From the NCBI GenBank assembly GCA_029553955.1, contig JAKPJZ010000161.1, forward strand, positions 62,001 through 126,000: DNA of 64,000 nucleotides. The letters are read 5' to 3'. This DNA comes from Chloroflexota bacterium. Lineage in GTDB: Bacteria; Chloroflexota; Anaerolineae; SpSt-313. How positions within the stretch are numbered: position 1 is the first letter of the stretch; every line of letters begins with the position of its first letter. A model generated the notes under the pieces. It had not been told where the DNA came from, made no database searches, and saw nothing but the letters and a program-made list of their open reading frames with translations. This document shows, piece after piece, positions 1 through 8,165 of this stretch. The position numbers and the translations under genes were made by a program.

Positions 1-81
1 AGCCTGCCCAGTCAGAGAACCCAAGGCTCAGGGAACCTTGCTTCCCTGGGCGCGGGGGACCACAGTGATGAGGAGGAAGGT

Positions 82-1446
82 ATGTGGACCGACACGTTGA
101 TCATCGGCGCGGGTCCGACGGGGCTGAGCGCCGCGTACCACTACCGGGGCGACTATGTGGTCGTGGAGCGAGAGAGCCGCGCCGGTGGGCTGTGCCGGTC
201 GATCTACGATCGGGGCTTTGTTTTCGACCATGCCGGCCACATCTTTTTCACCAGTGACCCCTACATCAACGATGTGCTCACCCCGATGCTGCTGGGCGAG
301 AACATCCACTGGCAGTACCGCGAGGCCTGGGTCTACTCGAAGGAAGCCTACACCCGCTACCCCTTCCAGGCCGGCACCTACGGCCTGCCGCCCGGCGTGG
401 TCAAGGAGTGCATCCTCGGCGCCATGGAGGCACAGCGCAGCTATCGCGCCGACCGGCGGCCCCAGAACTTTGCCGAGTTCATGGAGGCGCAGTGGGGCGC
501 GGGCATCTGCAAACACTTTATGGCCCCCTACAACCGCAAGATCTGGACCGTGCCGCTGCAAGAGATGAGCTGGGAGTGGCTCAGCGGGCGCGTGCCCCAG
601 CCCAACCTCGAAGAGATCATCGATGGCGCCCTGCAGCCCCAGCCCAAGCCCATGGGCCCCAACGCGCGCTTTGCCTACCCGCTGCGCGGCGGGTTTGAGG
701 CGCTGATGCGTGGCTGGCTGCGCTTTGTCGACAGCGGCCGCGTCTGGCTGAATACCCGCGTCACTGCTGTGGACCCCGCGGCGCACCTTGCCGTCCTCAG
801 CGACGGGCGCACGGTACACTACGAACGCCTGATCAGCACCGCGCCGCTGCCCGAGTTCCTCCAGCTGATCGCCAAGGTGCCGGCTGAGGTCCAGGAGGCC
901 GGGCGGCAGTTGCGCACCGTCTCGGTGCGTTGTGTGAACCTGGGGCTGGCGCGGGCCGATGTGAGCGAGCGCCACTGGATCTATTACCCCGAGGAGCGGC
1001 CGCTCTTCCACCGCGTATTTGTCCAGTCGAACGCATCGCCGCACGTGGCGCCGGCCGGCTGCAGCTCGCTGACGGCCGAGATCAGCTACTCGCCCACCAA
1101 GCCTCTGCCATTCGAGGGCGAGGCGCTGATCGAGCGCGCCATCGATGATGCCCGGGCGGTGGGCCTGCTGCGTGCGTCGGACTCGGTGCTGGTGGCCAAC
1201 GAGGCCGATATCCCCTACGGCTATGTGCTGCCCGACCTGCGCAAAGACGCTGCCGTGGCCCGCATCCAAGAGTGGCTGCGGCCGTGGGGCATCATCTCGG
1301 CCGGCCGCTTTGGCGAGTGGAAGTACCTCAACACCGACCAGTGCTTCCTGGCCGGCCGCAAGGCGGCCGAGCAGACCCCCGCGCCTGTCACGGCACGCAC
1401 CTTTGTGCCGCCGCGGCCTGCCATCCGCCTGGGCATGGGGAGCTGA
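82..1446 (+). CDS. FAD-dependent oxidoreductase (UDP-galactopyranose mutase / protoporphyrinogen oxidase-like)
   Basis: A 454-residue flavoprotein of the amine-oxidase/mutase superfamily. The N-terminus has the dinucleotide-binding glycine motif GAGPTGLSAAY at about residues 8-18, then an acidic strand end (VVVERE) and the GGLCRS segment that follows the FAD site in UDP-galactopyranose mutase-like and protoporphyrinogen oxidase-like proteins. The stretch YPFQAGTYGLP, the APYNRKIWTVP motif and a later YPLRGGFEALM segment are typical of this group in sugar gene clusters. The start is preceded by GAGGAGGAAGGT. It is followed after 3 nt by an amidohydrolase and then by glycosyltransferases, so a role in modifying a nucleotide sugar or glycan precursor is likelier than haem synthesis. 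The substrate cannot be read from sequence. Confidence 0.8.
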   Translation: MWTDTLIIGAGPTGLSAAYHYRGDYVVVERESRAGGLCRSIYDRGFVFDHAGHIFFTSDPYINDVLTPMLLGENIHWQYREAWVYSKEAYTRYPFQAGTYGLPPGVVKECILGAMEAQRSYRADRRPQNFAEFMEAQWGAGICKHFMAPYNRKIWTVPLQEMSWEWLSGRVPQPNLEEIIDGALQPQPKPMGPNARFAYPLRGGFEALMRGWLRFVDSGRVWLNTRVTAVDPAAHLAVLSDGRTVHYERLISTAPLPEFLQLIAKVPAEVQEAGRQLRTVSVRCVNLGLARADVSERHWIYYPEERPLFHRVFVQSNASPHVAPAGCSSLTAEISYSPTKPLPFEGEALIERAIDDARAVGLLRASDSVLVANEADIPYGYVLPDLRKDAAVARIQEWLRPWGIISAGRFGEWKYLNTDQCFLAGRKAAEQTPAPVTARTFVPPRPAIRLGMGS

Positions 1447-1449
1447 TCG

Positions 1450-2262
1450 GTGGATGTTGTCGACATGCACCTGCATGCGACGGGCCGCGAGACGGCGGGT
1501 GAGGTCCTGAGCGCCATGGACGAGGCTGGGGTCAGCCTGGCGTGCATCCTGGCACCCTTCCTGACCCCGCCGTACAGCCTGCAGGATGGCGCATCGTTGC
1601 AGGCGGCCAACGACTATGCGGCCGCCCTGGTGCACGGCGCCGAGGACCGCCTCGCCGGCTTTGCCGTGGTCAACCCGGCGTTGCCGGGCGCGGCCGCCGA
1701 GGTGGAGCGCTGCGTTGGCCTGGGCCTGCGCGGCCTCAAGCTCGTGCCGGCCGGGTGGTACCCCTACGATGATGCGCCGCGCGCTGTCTACGCGGCGGCC
1801 GAGGCCCATCGCCTGCCCGTGCTCTTTCACAGCGGCATCTTTATCGACGGCCGCTCGAGCCGCTACTGCCGGCCGGCCTACTATGAGGCTCTGCGCGACT
1901 CGCCCACATTGCGTGCCACCCTGGCCCACCTGGGCTGGCCGTGGTGCGATGAGGCCATCGCCGTGGCGCTGATCGACCGCATCCATGGCTTGCGGCCCAA
2001 CGACTGCCAGTTCCGGCTCGACATTTCTTTCGGCCCACCGCCGCCGTATCGCCAAGAGGTGATCGGGCGGGCCTGGCAGGTGCTGGGCGCCGAGCTCTTG
2101 CTCTACGGCAGCGATCGCTTCCTGCCCTGCACTGGGGCCGACTTGCGCCGTGCCCAAAGTGAGGCGGCCGCCGTGCTCGACCGCCTGGGCCTTTCAGACG
2201 CGGAGGCGCGGCGGGTGTTCTCTGAGAATGCTCGCGACTGGCTGCATGCCAGGCCAACCTGA
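1450..2262 (+). CDS. amidohydrolase-family TIM-barrel hydrolase
   Basis: A 270-residue protein of the amidohydrolase_2 (ACMSD/TIM-barrel) family. It opens with a DMHLHAT metal-binding HxH motif near residue 5. LFHSGIF near residue 125 gives a mid-barrel histidine, TLAHLGWPW near 157 another, and YGSDRF near 220 the late aspartate expected of this fold. GTG is the start, three bases after the previous stop, so the pair is probably translated together. Family members hydrolyse or decarboxylate small ring or acid substrates. Here it sits in a glycan cluster and its substrate is unknown. Two palindromic repeats follow the stop. Confidence 0.75.
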   Translation: MDVVDMHLHATGRETAGEVLSAMDEAGVSLACILAPFLTPPYSLQDGASLQAANDYAAALVHGAEDRLAGFAVVNPALPGAAAEVERCVGLGLRGLKLVPAGWYPYDDAPRAVYAAAEAHRLPVLFHSGIFIDGRSSRYCRPAYYEALRDSPTLRATLAHLGWPWCDEAIAVALIDRIHGLRPNDCQFRLDISFGPPPPYRQEVIGRAWQVLGAELLLYGSDRFLPCTGADLRRAQSEAAAVLDRLGLSDAEARRVFSENARDWLHARPT

Positions 2263-2267
2263 TCCGG

Positions 2268-2375
2268 AAACCTGACAGGTCTCCGCAGACCTGTCAGGGT
2301 TCCAGGTCTGCGCTGGTCCGGGGCACGGACCTTGCCGCTACAGACCTGACAGGTCTCCGAAGACCTGTCAGGTCT
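2268..2375. repeat. two copies of the CCTGACAGG palindrome (family A)
   Basis: Two inverted-repeat units at 2268-2303 and 2342-2375. Each is built from ACCTGACAGGTCT, a 4-base CCGC or CCGA loop and the complementary arm. The same unit recurs at 3599-3657, 11181-11257 and 46958-46995. Together they fill the 134-base gap between the amidohydrolase and the next gene. I see no separate gene or clear promoter there. Confidence 0.85.
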
Positions 2376-2396
2376 ACCGGTTCGCATGAGGACGGA

Positions 2397-3575
2397 ATGA
2401 GGATGGATCCCTTACAAACAGAACCTGCATCTCTCCAGGTCCTCGAGGTGGTGGGCAATGCCATCGTCGGGGGCGTGGAGCGGCACGTGCAGTTGCTCGT
2501 CGAGGGCTTGATGGCGAAGGGCTTTCGCGTCAGGGCGCTCTGCCCGTTTGAAGGCGGCTTTGCCGATGGCCTGCGCGCCCGCGGCTGCCCGGTGCAGATT
2601 GCCATGCTCGAACAGTCGCTCGAGTGGCGCTCGCTGCTGGCCGCTGCCGAGATCATCCGCCGCCAGCAGGTGGACCTGGTGCACAGCCACCTGTTCAACG
2701 CCACGCTGCTGGGCAGCGTGGCCGGTGCATTGGCGGGCGTGCCGGTGGTGGCCACGATCCACGGCAATACCATCAGTGCCGAAGAGGCCGCAGTGGCCCG
2801 CCTGACGGGCACACATCTGATCACCGTGTGCACGGCGGCCTACATGATGGGCCTGTCGCTGGGGCTGTCCGACGACCAGATCAGCCTGATCCCCAACGCG
2901 GTCAACACCCAGGACTATCGCCCCGAGATCGACGGCGCCGCCTTCCGTGAGCGGCTCGGCGTGCCCGAGGCGGCGCGACTGGTGGGCATGGTGGCCCGGC
3001 TTTCGCGCGAAAAAGGCCCCGACCTCTTTGTGCAGGCAGCGGCGGCTGTGGCCGCGGCTCGGCCCGACGTCCATTTCGCGCTCGTGGGCGAAGGCCCGAT
3101 GCGGGCCGAGCTCGAGCGCCAGATCGCGGGCCTGAACCTGGACGAGCGCTTCCACCTGGCCGGCCCCTTGGCCGACACCAGCGGCGTCTACCCGGCCCTC
3201 GACATCGTCTGCCTGCCCTCGCGCATGGAGGGCATCCCGCTGACGCTGCTCGAGGCCATGGCGAGTGCGCGCCCCGTCGTGGCGACCAGTGTCGGCGGCA
3301 TCGCCGAGCTCGTGCGCATGGGCGAGACCGGCTGGCTGGTGGCCCAAGGCGACATGCGCGCCATGAGCGAGCAGGTGCTGTGGCTGCTCGATAGGCCCAA
3401 GCAGGCGTGCGAGATGGGCCAGGCCGGGCGCCGGCGCGTGGAGGAGTCGTTCGACATCCGTGGCCAGACGACGGCCATCGCCGGCCTCTTCCAGCGCCTG
3501 GTCGAGAGTCGTCGTCCGCAGGCCCTCACCCCCCTGCGCCTGGGCCGGGTGTACGGGCACGCGCGGGTGTCATAG
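2397..3575 (+). CDS. glycosyltransferase family 4
   Basis: A 392-residue GT-B fold glycosyltransferase. The N-terminal domain starts with a VVGNAIVGGVERHVQ acceptor loop after a short leader. The C-terminal donor domain has LVGMVARLSREKGPDLF near residue 200, and further on LPSRMEGIPLTLLEAMA, the EX7E retaining-transferase signature of GT4. SVGGIAELV and a helical C-terminus complete the fold. It should transfer a sugar from a nucleotide donor to a lipid- or glycan-linked acceptor at the cytoplasmic membrane face. The start is ATG 2397 after GAGGACGGA, with an in-frame ATG at 2403 as alternative. A second GT4 lies at 5104-6258 in the same direction. Confidence 0.88.
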   Translation: MRMDPLQTEPASLQVLEVVGNAIVGGVERHVQLLVEGLMAKGFRVRALCPFEGGFADGLRARGCPVQIAMLEQSLEWRSLLAAAEIIRRQQVDLVHSHLFNATLLGSVAGALAGVPVVATIHGNTISAEEAAVARLTGTHLITVCTAAYMMGLSLGLSDDQISLIPNAVNTQDYRPEIDGAAFRERLGVPEAARLVGMVARLSREKGPDLFVQAAAAVAAARPDVHFALVGEGPMRAELERQIAGLNLDERFHLAGPLADTSGVYPALDIVCLPSRMEGIPLTLLEAMASARPVVATSVGGIAELVRMGETGWLVAQGDMRAMSEQVLWLLDRPKQACEMGQAGRRRVEESFDIRGQTTAIAGLFQRLVESRRPQALTPLRLGRVYGHARVS

Positions 3576-3598
3576 CCATCGCTGGACCTGCCCTGACG

Positions 3599-3657
3599 CC
3601 TGACAGGTCCACAAAGACCCAAACCTGGCAGGTCTCCGCAGACCTGCCAGGTTTGGG
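3599..3657. repeat. family A palindrome (variant)
   Basis: A half unit at 3599-3609 is followed by a full palindrome at 3618-3657 with arms AAACCTGGCAGGTCT and AGACCTGCCAGGTTT around CCGC. It ends 13 bases before the next gene's start, so it lies in that gene's 5' leader. Confidence 0.8.
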
Positions 3658-3670
3658 CTCGCGAGGATGC

Positions 3671-4822
3671 ATGCGCCACGACAGCCTCTTCCCCAGCTTT
3701 TGGATGGCGGGCTTTGAGTGCTCGAGCCAGGTGCACTACCGCGGGCGTGGCCGGCTCGACTATACGGCGTTCCTCGACCACGACCGCCGCGCCGACGACG
3801 ACTATGCTCTGCTCGCCCAATTCGGCATGCGCACCGCGCGCGACGGCATCCGCTGGCACCTCATCGAGCGCCGGCCGGGCCATTTCGACTTTGCGACCGT
3901 CGAGCCCCTGCGCCTCGCCGCCGAACGCCACGGCGTGCAGGTCATCTGGGACGTCTGCCATTATGGCTGGCCCGAGGATGTCGACCCGCTGCGGCCCGAT
4001 TTTCCCGAGCGCTACGCCCGCTTCGCCCGCGCTTTTGCGCAGTACATCAAGGAGAGCTCGCCCGCCGTGCCCTACTATGCGCCGATCAACGAGATCTCTT
4101 TCCTCTCGTGGTGCACCGGCGAGGTGGCCATTTTTGCGCCCTTTGGCCGCGGCCAGGGCAACACCGCCAAGTTCAACTATGTCCGCGCCGCAGTGGCGGG
4201 CATCGAGGCCATCTGGGATGTGGACCCGCGCGCGCGCATCGTGCACACCGACCCCATCATCCGCGCCATCGCGCCGCCGCACCGCCCCGAGCTCTTGTGC
4301 GAGGCCAAAGACAAGTGCGAATCGCAGTTCCAGGCGTGGGACATGCTGGCCGGCCGCCTCGAGCCGCAGTTGGGCGGCCAGCCGCGCTACCTCGACATCC
4401 TCGGCCTCAACTTTTACCCGCACAACCAGTGGGAAGTCGAGGGCAGCACGCTCACCCGCTCGCACCCCTGCTGGCTCGACCTGCACGAGCTCCTCGCGCA
4501 GGTGCACGCGCGCTACGGCCGGCCCTTCTTCATCGCCGAGACCTGCGGCCGCGGCCCCACACGCGGCCCTTGGCTCGAATATATCACCGGGCAGGCCATA
4601 CTGGCCCGGCAGCGCGGCCTGCCGCTCGCCGGCATCTGCCTGTACCCCATCATCGACGCCCCCGACTGGAACACCGGCCTCTACCAGCACTGCGCCCTGT
4701 GGGATATCGTGCCTGCGCCCGGCGACCCGCTGGCCAGATCGCTCAACGAGCCCTATGCCGCCGCCCTGCGCGCCGCCCAGGCGCGGCTGGCCGCCCCCCC
4801 TTCGTCGTGGCGGCTTTGGTAG
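3671..4822 (+). CDS. GH-A clan glycoside hydrolase-like protein (beta-glucosidase/GH1-type)
   Basis: A 383-residue TIM-barrel protein resembling GH1/GH5 (clan GH-A) glycosidases. DGIRWHLIE near residue 58 matches the conserved early strand. YAPINEISF places the presumed acid/base glutamate at about residue 141. FFIAETCGRG places the presumed nucleophile at about residue 290, on strand beta-7 as expected. The LGLNFYPHNQWE segment supplies aromatic and sugar-binding residues. ATG 3671 is chosen because the reading frame upstream runs through a palindromic repeat. The stop TAG is the first triplet of a terminal inverted repeat (4820 onward). It may trim or remodel the glycan made by its neighbours. 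Specificity is unknown. Confidence 0.75.
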   Translation: MRHDSLFPSFWMAGFECSSQVHYRGRGRLDYTAFLDHDRRADDDYALLAQFGMRTARDGIRWHLIERRPGHFDFATVEPLRLAAERHGVQVIWDVCHYGWPEDVDPLRPDFPERYARFARAFAQYIKESSPAVPYYAPINEISFLSWCTGEVAIFAPFGRGQGNTAKFNYVRAAVAGIEAIWDVDPRARIVHTDPIIRAIAPPHRPELLCEAKDKCESQFQAWDMLAGRLEPQLGGQPRYLDILGLNFYPHNQWEVEGSTLTRSHPCWLDLHELLAQVHARYGRPFFIAETCGRGPTRGPWLEYITGQAILARQRGLPLAGICLYPIIDAPDWNTGLYQHCALWDIVPAPGDPLARSLNEPYAAALRAAQARLAAPPSSWRLW

Positions 4823-4997
4823 TACTTTGTCACTATGCCGTACGAAGCGGCTGGCCAGGTTCGTAGTCGGCGCTTGAGCGCCTTGACCCTGCGGACTGGC
4901 GCGGCATCCGCACTTGGCGTCATGTTGGAGGGTCAAGGCGCTCAAGCGCCGACTACGAACCCATTGCACATGGCGATTACTGACAGAGTACTACTAG
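4817..4997. mobile_element. MITE-like element starting at the upstream stop codon
   Basis: The sequence TAGTACTTTGTCACTA at 4820 is matched in inverted form at the right end (read from 4997: TAGTACTCTGTCAGTA). This gives imperfect terminal inverted repeats about 180 bp apart. A complete family B repeat (4858-4961) sits between them, either nested or as the element's core. The left terminus includes the stop codon of the glycoside hydrolase-like gene. No transposase is encoded. Confidence 0.6.
4858..4961. repeat. family B inverted-repeat element, 104 bp
   Basis: The ends are GGTTCGTAGTCGGCGCTTGA and its complement. Each arm contains the self-complementary GGCGCTTGAGCGCC and continues into CTTGACCC. 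A near-identical 105-bp copy lies at 57404-57508, a diverged copy at 22670-22769, a compact 36-bp form at 14221-14256 and a single arm at 21895-21924. Confidence 0.85.
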
Positions 4998-5004
4998 TGA
5001 AGGT

Positions 5005-5090
5005 GGGGTTTGGGTGGGTTGGTTGGCCCTGCCGGCTGCCCCTGACGCGCCAAGGGCAGCCGGCAGGGCCAACCAACCCACCCAAACCCC
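5005..5090. repeat. long perfect palindrome (family C1)
   Basis: An 86-bp hairpin with arms of about 36-40 bases beginning GGGGTTTGGGTGGGTTGG, paired around a short CCTGACGCGCCAAGG centre. It ends 13 bases before the start of the next glycosyltransferase gene. An almost identical hairpin is at 47515-47600. Such a structure in RNA would be a very strong terminator or barrier between the two genes. Confidence 0.85.
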
Positions 5091-5103
5091 TTAGAGGAAC
5101 GCC

Positions 5104-6258
5104 ATGAGTACAGACATGCGACCGGCGCCCAACGGCGCCCACATCTGCTTCTTTACCGACAGCCTCGAGCCCTCGGGCGTCGGCGTGCACCTGCTCAACC
5201 TCATGCGCTGGCTGCACCCGGAGCGTTACCAGGTATCGCTCGTCTGCCCCGGCACTGAGGGTGGCCTCCGGCTCATGGCCCGCGCTGCGCGGCTCGGCGC
5301 CGAGGTCCACCCCCTCACCGTGCGCAACCGGCGCGACCGGCGGAGCATCGACCGCCTGCGCGAGTTTCTGCAGCGCGAGGCCGTCACCATCTTTCACAGC
5401 CAGGTCGGCATCTCGTGGGAGGGGCTGCTCGGCCTGCGCATCGCCCACCAGGCCGGCGTGCCGGTGCGCATCGTCACCGAGCACCTGCCCTACCTGCTCA
5501 CGCACCGCGGCCAGGTGCGCGAGCACCGCGAGACCACGCGGCTGGCCGACCGCGTCATCACCGTCTCCGAAGCCAGCCGGCGCACCTTCCTCGCGCGCGG
5601 CTACCCCGAAGCGCAGTCCCTCTGCATTCACAACGGCATCGACCTGCCCACTGCCCGGCCTCTCGGCGAGGCGCGCTGCGTGCGCGAGGGCCTGGGGCTG
5701 CGGCCGGGCGCGCCGCTGCTGCTCACCGTCGCCCGCATGACGACACAGAAGGGGCACGACCTGCTCCTCGCTGCCGCGCCCGCCATCCTCGCGCGCCATC
5801 CGCAGGCCTGCTTCGCCTGGGTGGGCGACGGGCCCGAGCAGGCCAGGCTCAGGCGCCGCGCCGACGCGCTCGGGCTCGCCGGCCACGTGCGCTTCTTGGG
5901 CCGCCGCGACGACGTGCCTGCCCTCCTCGCCGCCGCCGACCTTTTCATCCTGCCCTCGCGGTTCGAGGGCCATCCCATCGCCGCCCTCGAAGCGCTCGCC
6001 GTTGGGCTGCCCGTTGTCGGCACGCGCGTCTGCGGCCTGAGCGAAGCCGTTGCCTCGGGAGAGTCGGGGCTGCTCGTCGAGCCGGGGCACCCCGCCGACC
6101 TTGCCGCCGCGGCCCTGGACTTGCTTGCGGATAGCGCCGCACGCCGCCGCATGGGCCAGGCCGGCCGCCGCTGCGTCGCCGAGCGCTTCACCGCCCAGGC
6201 CATGGCGCAGAGGACGATGGAGTTGTACGAAGAGCTGCTGAGAGAGAAGGGATACTGA
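5104..6258 (+). CDS. glycosyltransferase family 4
   Basis: A 384-residue GT-B glycosyltransferase. GVGVHLLNLMRWL near residue 23 is the acceptor-domain glycine loop. LLTVARMTTQKGHDLL near residue 200 begins the nucleotide-sugar domain. LPSRFEGHPIAALEAL near residue 285 carries the EX7E motif, and the C-terminal helix AERFTAQAMAQRTMELY matches other GT4 enzymes. The start ATG follows GAGGAACGCC. It is related to but clearly diverged from the GT4 at 2397-3575, so the pair probably adds successive sugars. The gene follows a long palindrome, so expression may be uncoupled from upstream genes. Confidence 0.88.
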   Translation: MSTDMRPAPNGAHICFFTDSLEPSGVGVHLLNLMRWLHPERYQVSLVCPGTEGGLRLMARAARLGAEVHPLTVRNRRDRRSIDRLREFLQREAVTIFHSQVGISWEGLLGLRIAHQAGVPVRIVTEHLPYLLTHRGQVREHRETTRLADRVITVSEASRRTFLARGYPEAQSLCIHNGIDLPTARPLGEARCVREGLGLRPGAPLLLTVARMTTQKGHDLLLAAAPAILARHPQACFAWVGDGPEQARLRRRADALGLAGHVRFLGRRDDVPALLAAADLFILPSRFEGHPIAALEALAVGLPVVGTRVCGLSEAVASGESGLLVEPGHPADLAAAALDLLADSAARRRMGQAGRRCVAERFTAQAMAQRTMELYEELLREKGY

Positions 6259-6290
6259 GTCTATCTCCCGACACCGGATCCTTGGTGTGA

Positions 6291-6364
6291 GTTCGTGTCA
6301 TTCGTGGCCAGCCTCGTTGGCCTGCGCCTCAGAGGAGAGGTACGGAGCCACGAATGACACGAAT
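6291..6364. repeat. inverted repeat, ATTCGTGTCATTCGTGGC type (family D)
   Basis: The left arm at 6291-6308 (GTTCGTGTCATTCGTGGC) pairs with the right arm at 6347-6364. The intervening sequence includes GGCCTGCGCCTC. Related sequence occurs at about 63102-63165. The right arm ends 19 bases before the oxidoreductase start. Confidence 0.75.
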
Positions 6365-6383
6365 GGGCACGAAGGAGGGTGTT

Positions 6384-7328
6384 ATGCCGGCGCGCGTCGC
6401 GGTGCTGGGTGCCGGTTTCATCGGCGCCCGGCACCTGAAGAATCTGGCCACCATGCCCGATGTCGCCATCGCCGGCGTCGCCGACGTCGATGCGGCGCGC
6501 GCCCACGAGCAGGCTGCCCACTATGGCACCACCGGCTACGGCGACTGGCGGGTGCTCTTGGAGCGCGAGCGCCCCGATGCCGCCTACCTCTGCCTGCCGC
6601 CCTGCGCCCACGGTGAGCCCGAAGAGGCCCTCATCGCCGCCGGCATGCCCTTCTTCACGGAAAAGCCCCTGGGCACCACGCCCGACCTCCCGGAGCGCAT
6701 CGCCGCGCAGGTGCAGGCGCGCGGCCTGCTCACCTCCGCCGGCTACCACTGGCGCTACCTCGACACCGTCGACCGCGCCCGCGAGATCGTGCAGGCCACG
6801 CCGCCGCGGCTGGCCATGGGCTACTGGTTCGATTATGTGCCGCCGCCCGCCTGGTGGCTGCGCCGCGAGCGTTCCGGCGGCCAGGTCGTCGAGCAGACCA
6901 CCCACATCTTTGACCTGGTACGCCACCTGCTGGGCGAGCCGCAGCGCGTCTTTGCCGCCGCCTGCCCCGCCCGCCTGGCACAGCACCCCGAGGCCGACAT
7001 CGACGCCGCCGCCAGCGCCACGCTGCAATACCCCTCCGGCGCCATCGCCGTCATCAGCTCCACCTGCGTGGTGCACTATCCCTGCCGCATCGGCCTCTGG
7101 CTCTACGCCGAGGACCTCGTCGTCGAGTGCCGCGAGTTCTCGCTGCGCGTCGAGCGGCCACAGGGCACCGAGACCAGCGAGCCCACGGTCGATCCCTTCC
7201 TCGCCGAAGACCGCGCCTTCATCCACGCCCTGCGGACCGGCGACCGCAGCGCCATCCGCGTGCCCTACGCCGAAGCGCTGCGCACGCACCGCCTGGTGAT
7301 GCGCGTGGTCGAGGCGGCCCAGAGCTGA
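6384..7328 (+). CDS. Gfo/Idh/MocA family NAD(P)-dependent oxidoreductase
   Basis: A 314-residue protein with an N-terminal Rossmann fold (VAVLGAGFIGARHL, about residues 5-18). TEKPLGTTP near residue 92 carries the EKP motif that supplies the catalytic lysine. YHWRYLDTVDRA near residue 120 and a GGQVVEQTTHIFDL segment near 170 hold the histidines of the substrate domain. Family members oxidise or reduce sugar-type hydroxyls with NAD(P). ATG 6384 follows GAAGGAGGGT and is preferred over an ATG ten codons upstream that lies in an inverted repeat. It is the last gene of the sugar-type cluster, and a role in sugar modification is an inference from position. Confidence 0.85.
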   Translation: MPARVAVLGAGFIGARHLKNLATMPDVAIAGVADVDAARAHEQAAHYGTTGYGDWRVLLERERPDAAYLCLPPCAHGEPEEALIAAGMPFFTEKPLGTTPDLPERIAAQVQARGLLTSAGYHWRYLDTVDRAREIVQATPPRLAMGYWFDYVPPPAWWLRRERSGGQVVEQTTHIFDLVRHLLGEPQRVFAAACPARLAQHPEADIDAAASATLQYPSGAIAVISSTCVVHYPCRIGLWLYAEDLVVECREFSLRVERPQGTETSEPTVDPFLAEDRAFIHALRTGDRSAIRVPYAEALRTHRLVMRVVEAAQS

Positions 7329-7332
7329 CACA

Positions 7333-8028
7333 TTAGCCCGCCACCTGCTGTGCCTGCCGCAGGTCGCGCAGCACCTGCTCGTCGCTCAACTCGGGGAACT
7401 GGCGGTAGTAGCTGGCCACGGCAAAGGGCCCGCCCTCCTGCGCGATCAAGCAGAGCACGTCGTCGGCCTCCGCCGCCACCCGCTCCAACGACCGCCGCGG
7501 CGCCACCGGCACGGCCACAGCGAGGCGCTGCGGCTCGTGGGCGCGCACCGAGCGCAGCGCCGCGATCATGGTATAGCCCGAGGCCAATCCGTCGTCGACC
7601 AGCACCACCAGCCGGCCGGCCACCGGTGGCGGGCCGCGGCGCTCGCGGTACACCCGGCTGCGCCGCGCGATCTCTTGCTGCACCGCCTGCGCCGCCCGCG
7701 CGATCTCCTCGGGCTCGAGGCCCAGGAGCGGCAGCAGCTCCTCGTTCAGCACCGTCGTGCCGTCCTCGGTCACCGCGCCCAGGCCCGCCTCCGGCTCCCA
7801 GGGGATGGGGATCTTGCGCGGCACGATGACGTCGAGCGGCGCCCCCAGCGCCAGGGCGATCGGCAGGCCCACCGGCACCCCGCCCCGCGGCACCGCCAGC
7901 ACCAGCGCCTCCGCGCCCGCCGCACGCTGCAGCAGTTCATCGGCCAGCCGCCGCCCCGCCTCCTCGCGCGTCTGAAAGTACCACGAGGCGGGCATGGCCG
8001 GAATGGTTTGCAGCACCGTCAGGGCCAT
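7333..8028 (-). CDS. phosphoribosyltransferase-domain protein
   Basis: A 231-residue type I phosphoribosyltransferase fold. The PRPP loop VVLVDDGLASGYTM lies near residues 141-154, and an early AVPRGGVPVGLPIA segment near residue 43 corresponds to the pyrophosphate-binding loop. Such stand-alone proteins are common near stress and protease genes and are usually unassigned in substrate. The start ATG follows AAGGAGGACCG. The gene converges with the oxidoreductase, with only four bases between the two stops. A palindromic repeat upstream separates it from the protease gene on the same strand. Confidence 0.8.
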   Translation of the reverse strand: MALTVLQTIPAMPASWYFQTREEAGRRLADELLQRAAGAEALVLAVPRGGVPVGLPIALALGAPLDVIVPRKIPIPWEPEAGLGAVTEDGTTVLNEELLPLLGLEPEEIARAAQAVQQEIARRSRVYRERRGPPPVAGRLVVLVDDGLASGYTMIAALRSVRAHEPQRLAVAVPVAPRRSLERVAAEADDVLCLIAQEGGPFAVASYYRQFPELSDEQVLRDLRQAQQVAG

Positions 8029-8041
8029 CGGTCCTCCTTGC

Positions 8042-8159
8042 GCAACGCGTACTGCGTAATGCGTAAAACGTGTTGCGTGTTGCGTGTTGCGTGGTCTCCG
8101 TCGCGGTGGCAGGCACTGCAGGGAGCGACCTTACGCAGTACGTATTACGTATTACGCAG
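8042..8159. repeat. family E inverted repeat (GTAATGCGTAA / TTACGCATTAC)
   Basis: The left half contains GCGTAATGCGTAAAACG followed by three GTTGCGT units. The right half contains TTACGCAGTACGTATTACG. Copies lie at 15933-16060 and 44618-44734. It occupies the whole 137-base gap between the phosphoribosyltransferase and the protease gene, so it lies in the phosphoribosyltransferase leader. Confidence 0.8.
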
Positions 8160-8165
8160 CAGCGC

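Noticed and set aside
28-2157. Open frame of 709 codons on the minus strand
   Set aside because: It lies opposite two clear enzyme genes, is rich in Ala/Arg/His/Gly with no motif, and is the expected complement of high-GC codon use.
3188-4969. Long minus-strand open frame opposite the first glycosyltransferase and the glycosidase-like gene
   Set aside because: It has no domain motif and overlaps repeats and two well-supported genes, so it is a shadow frame.
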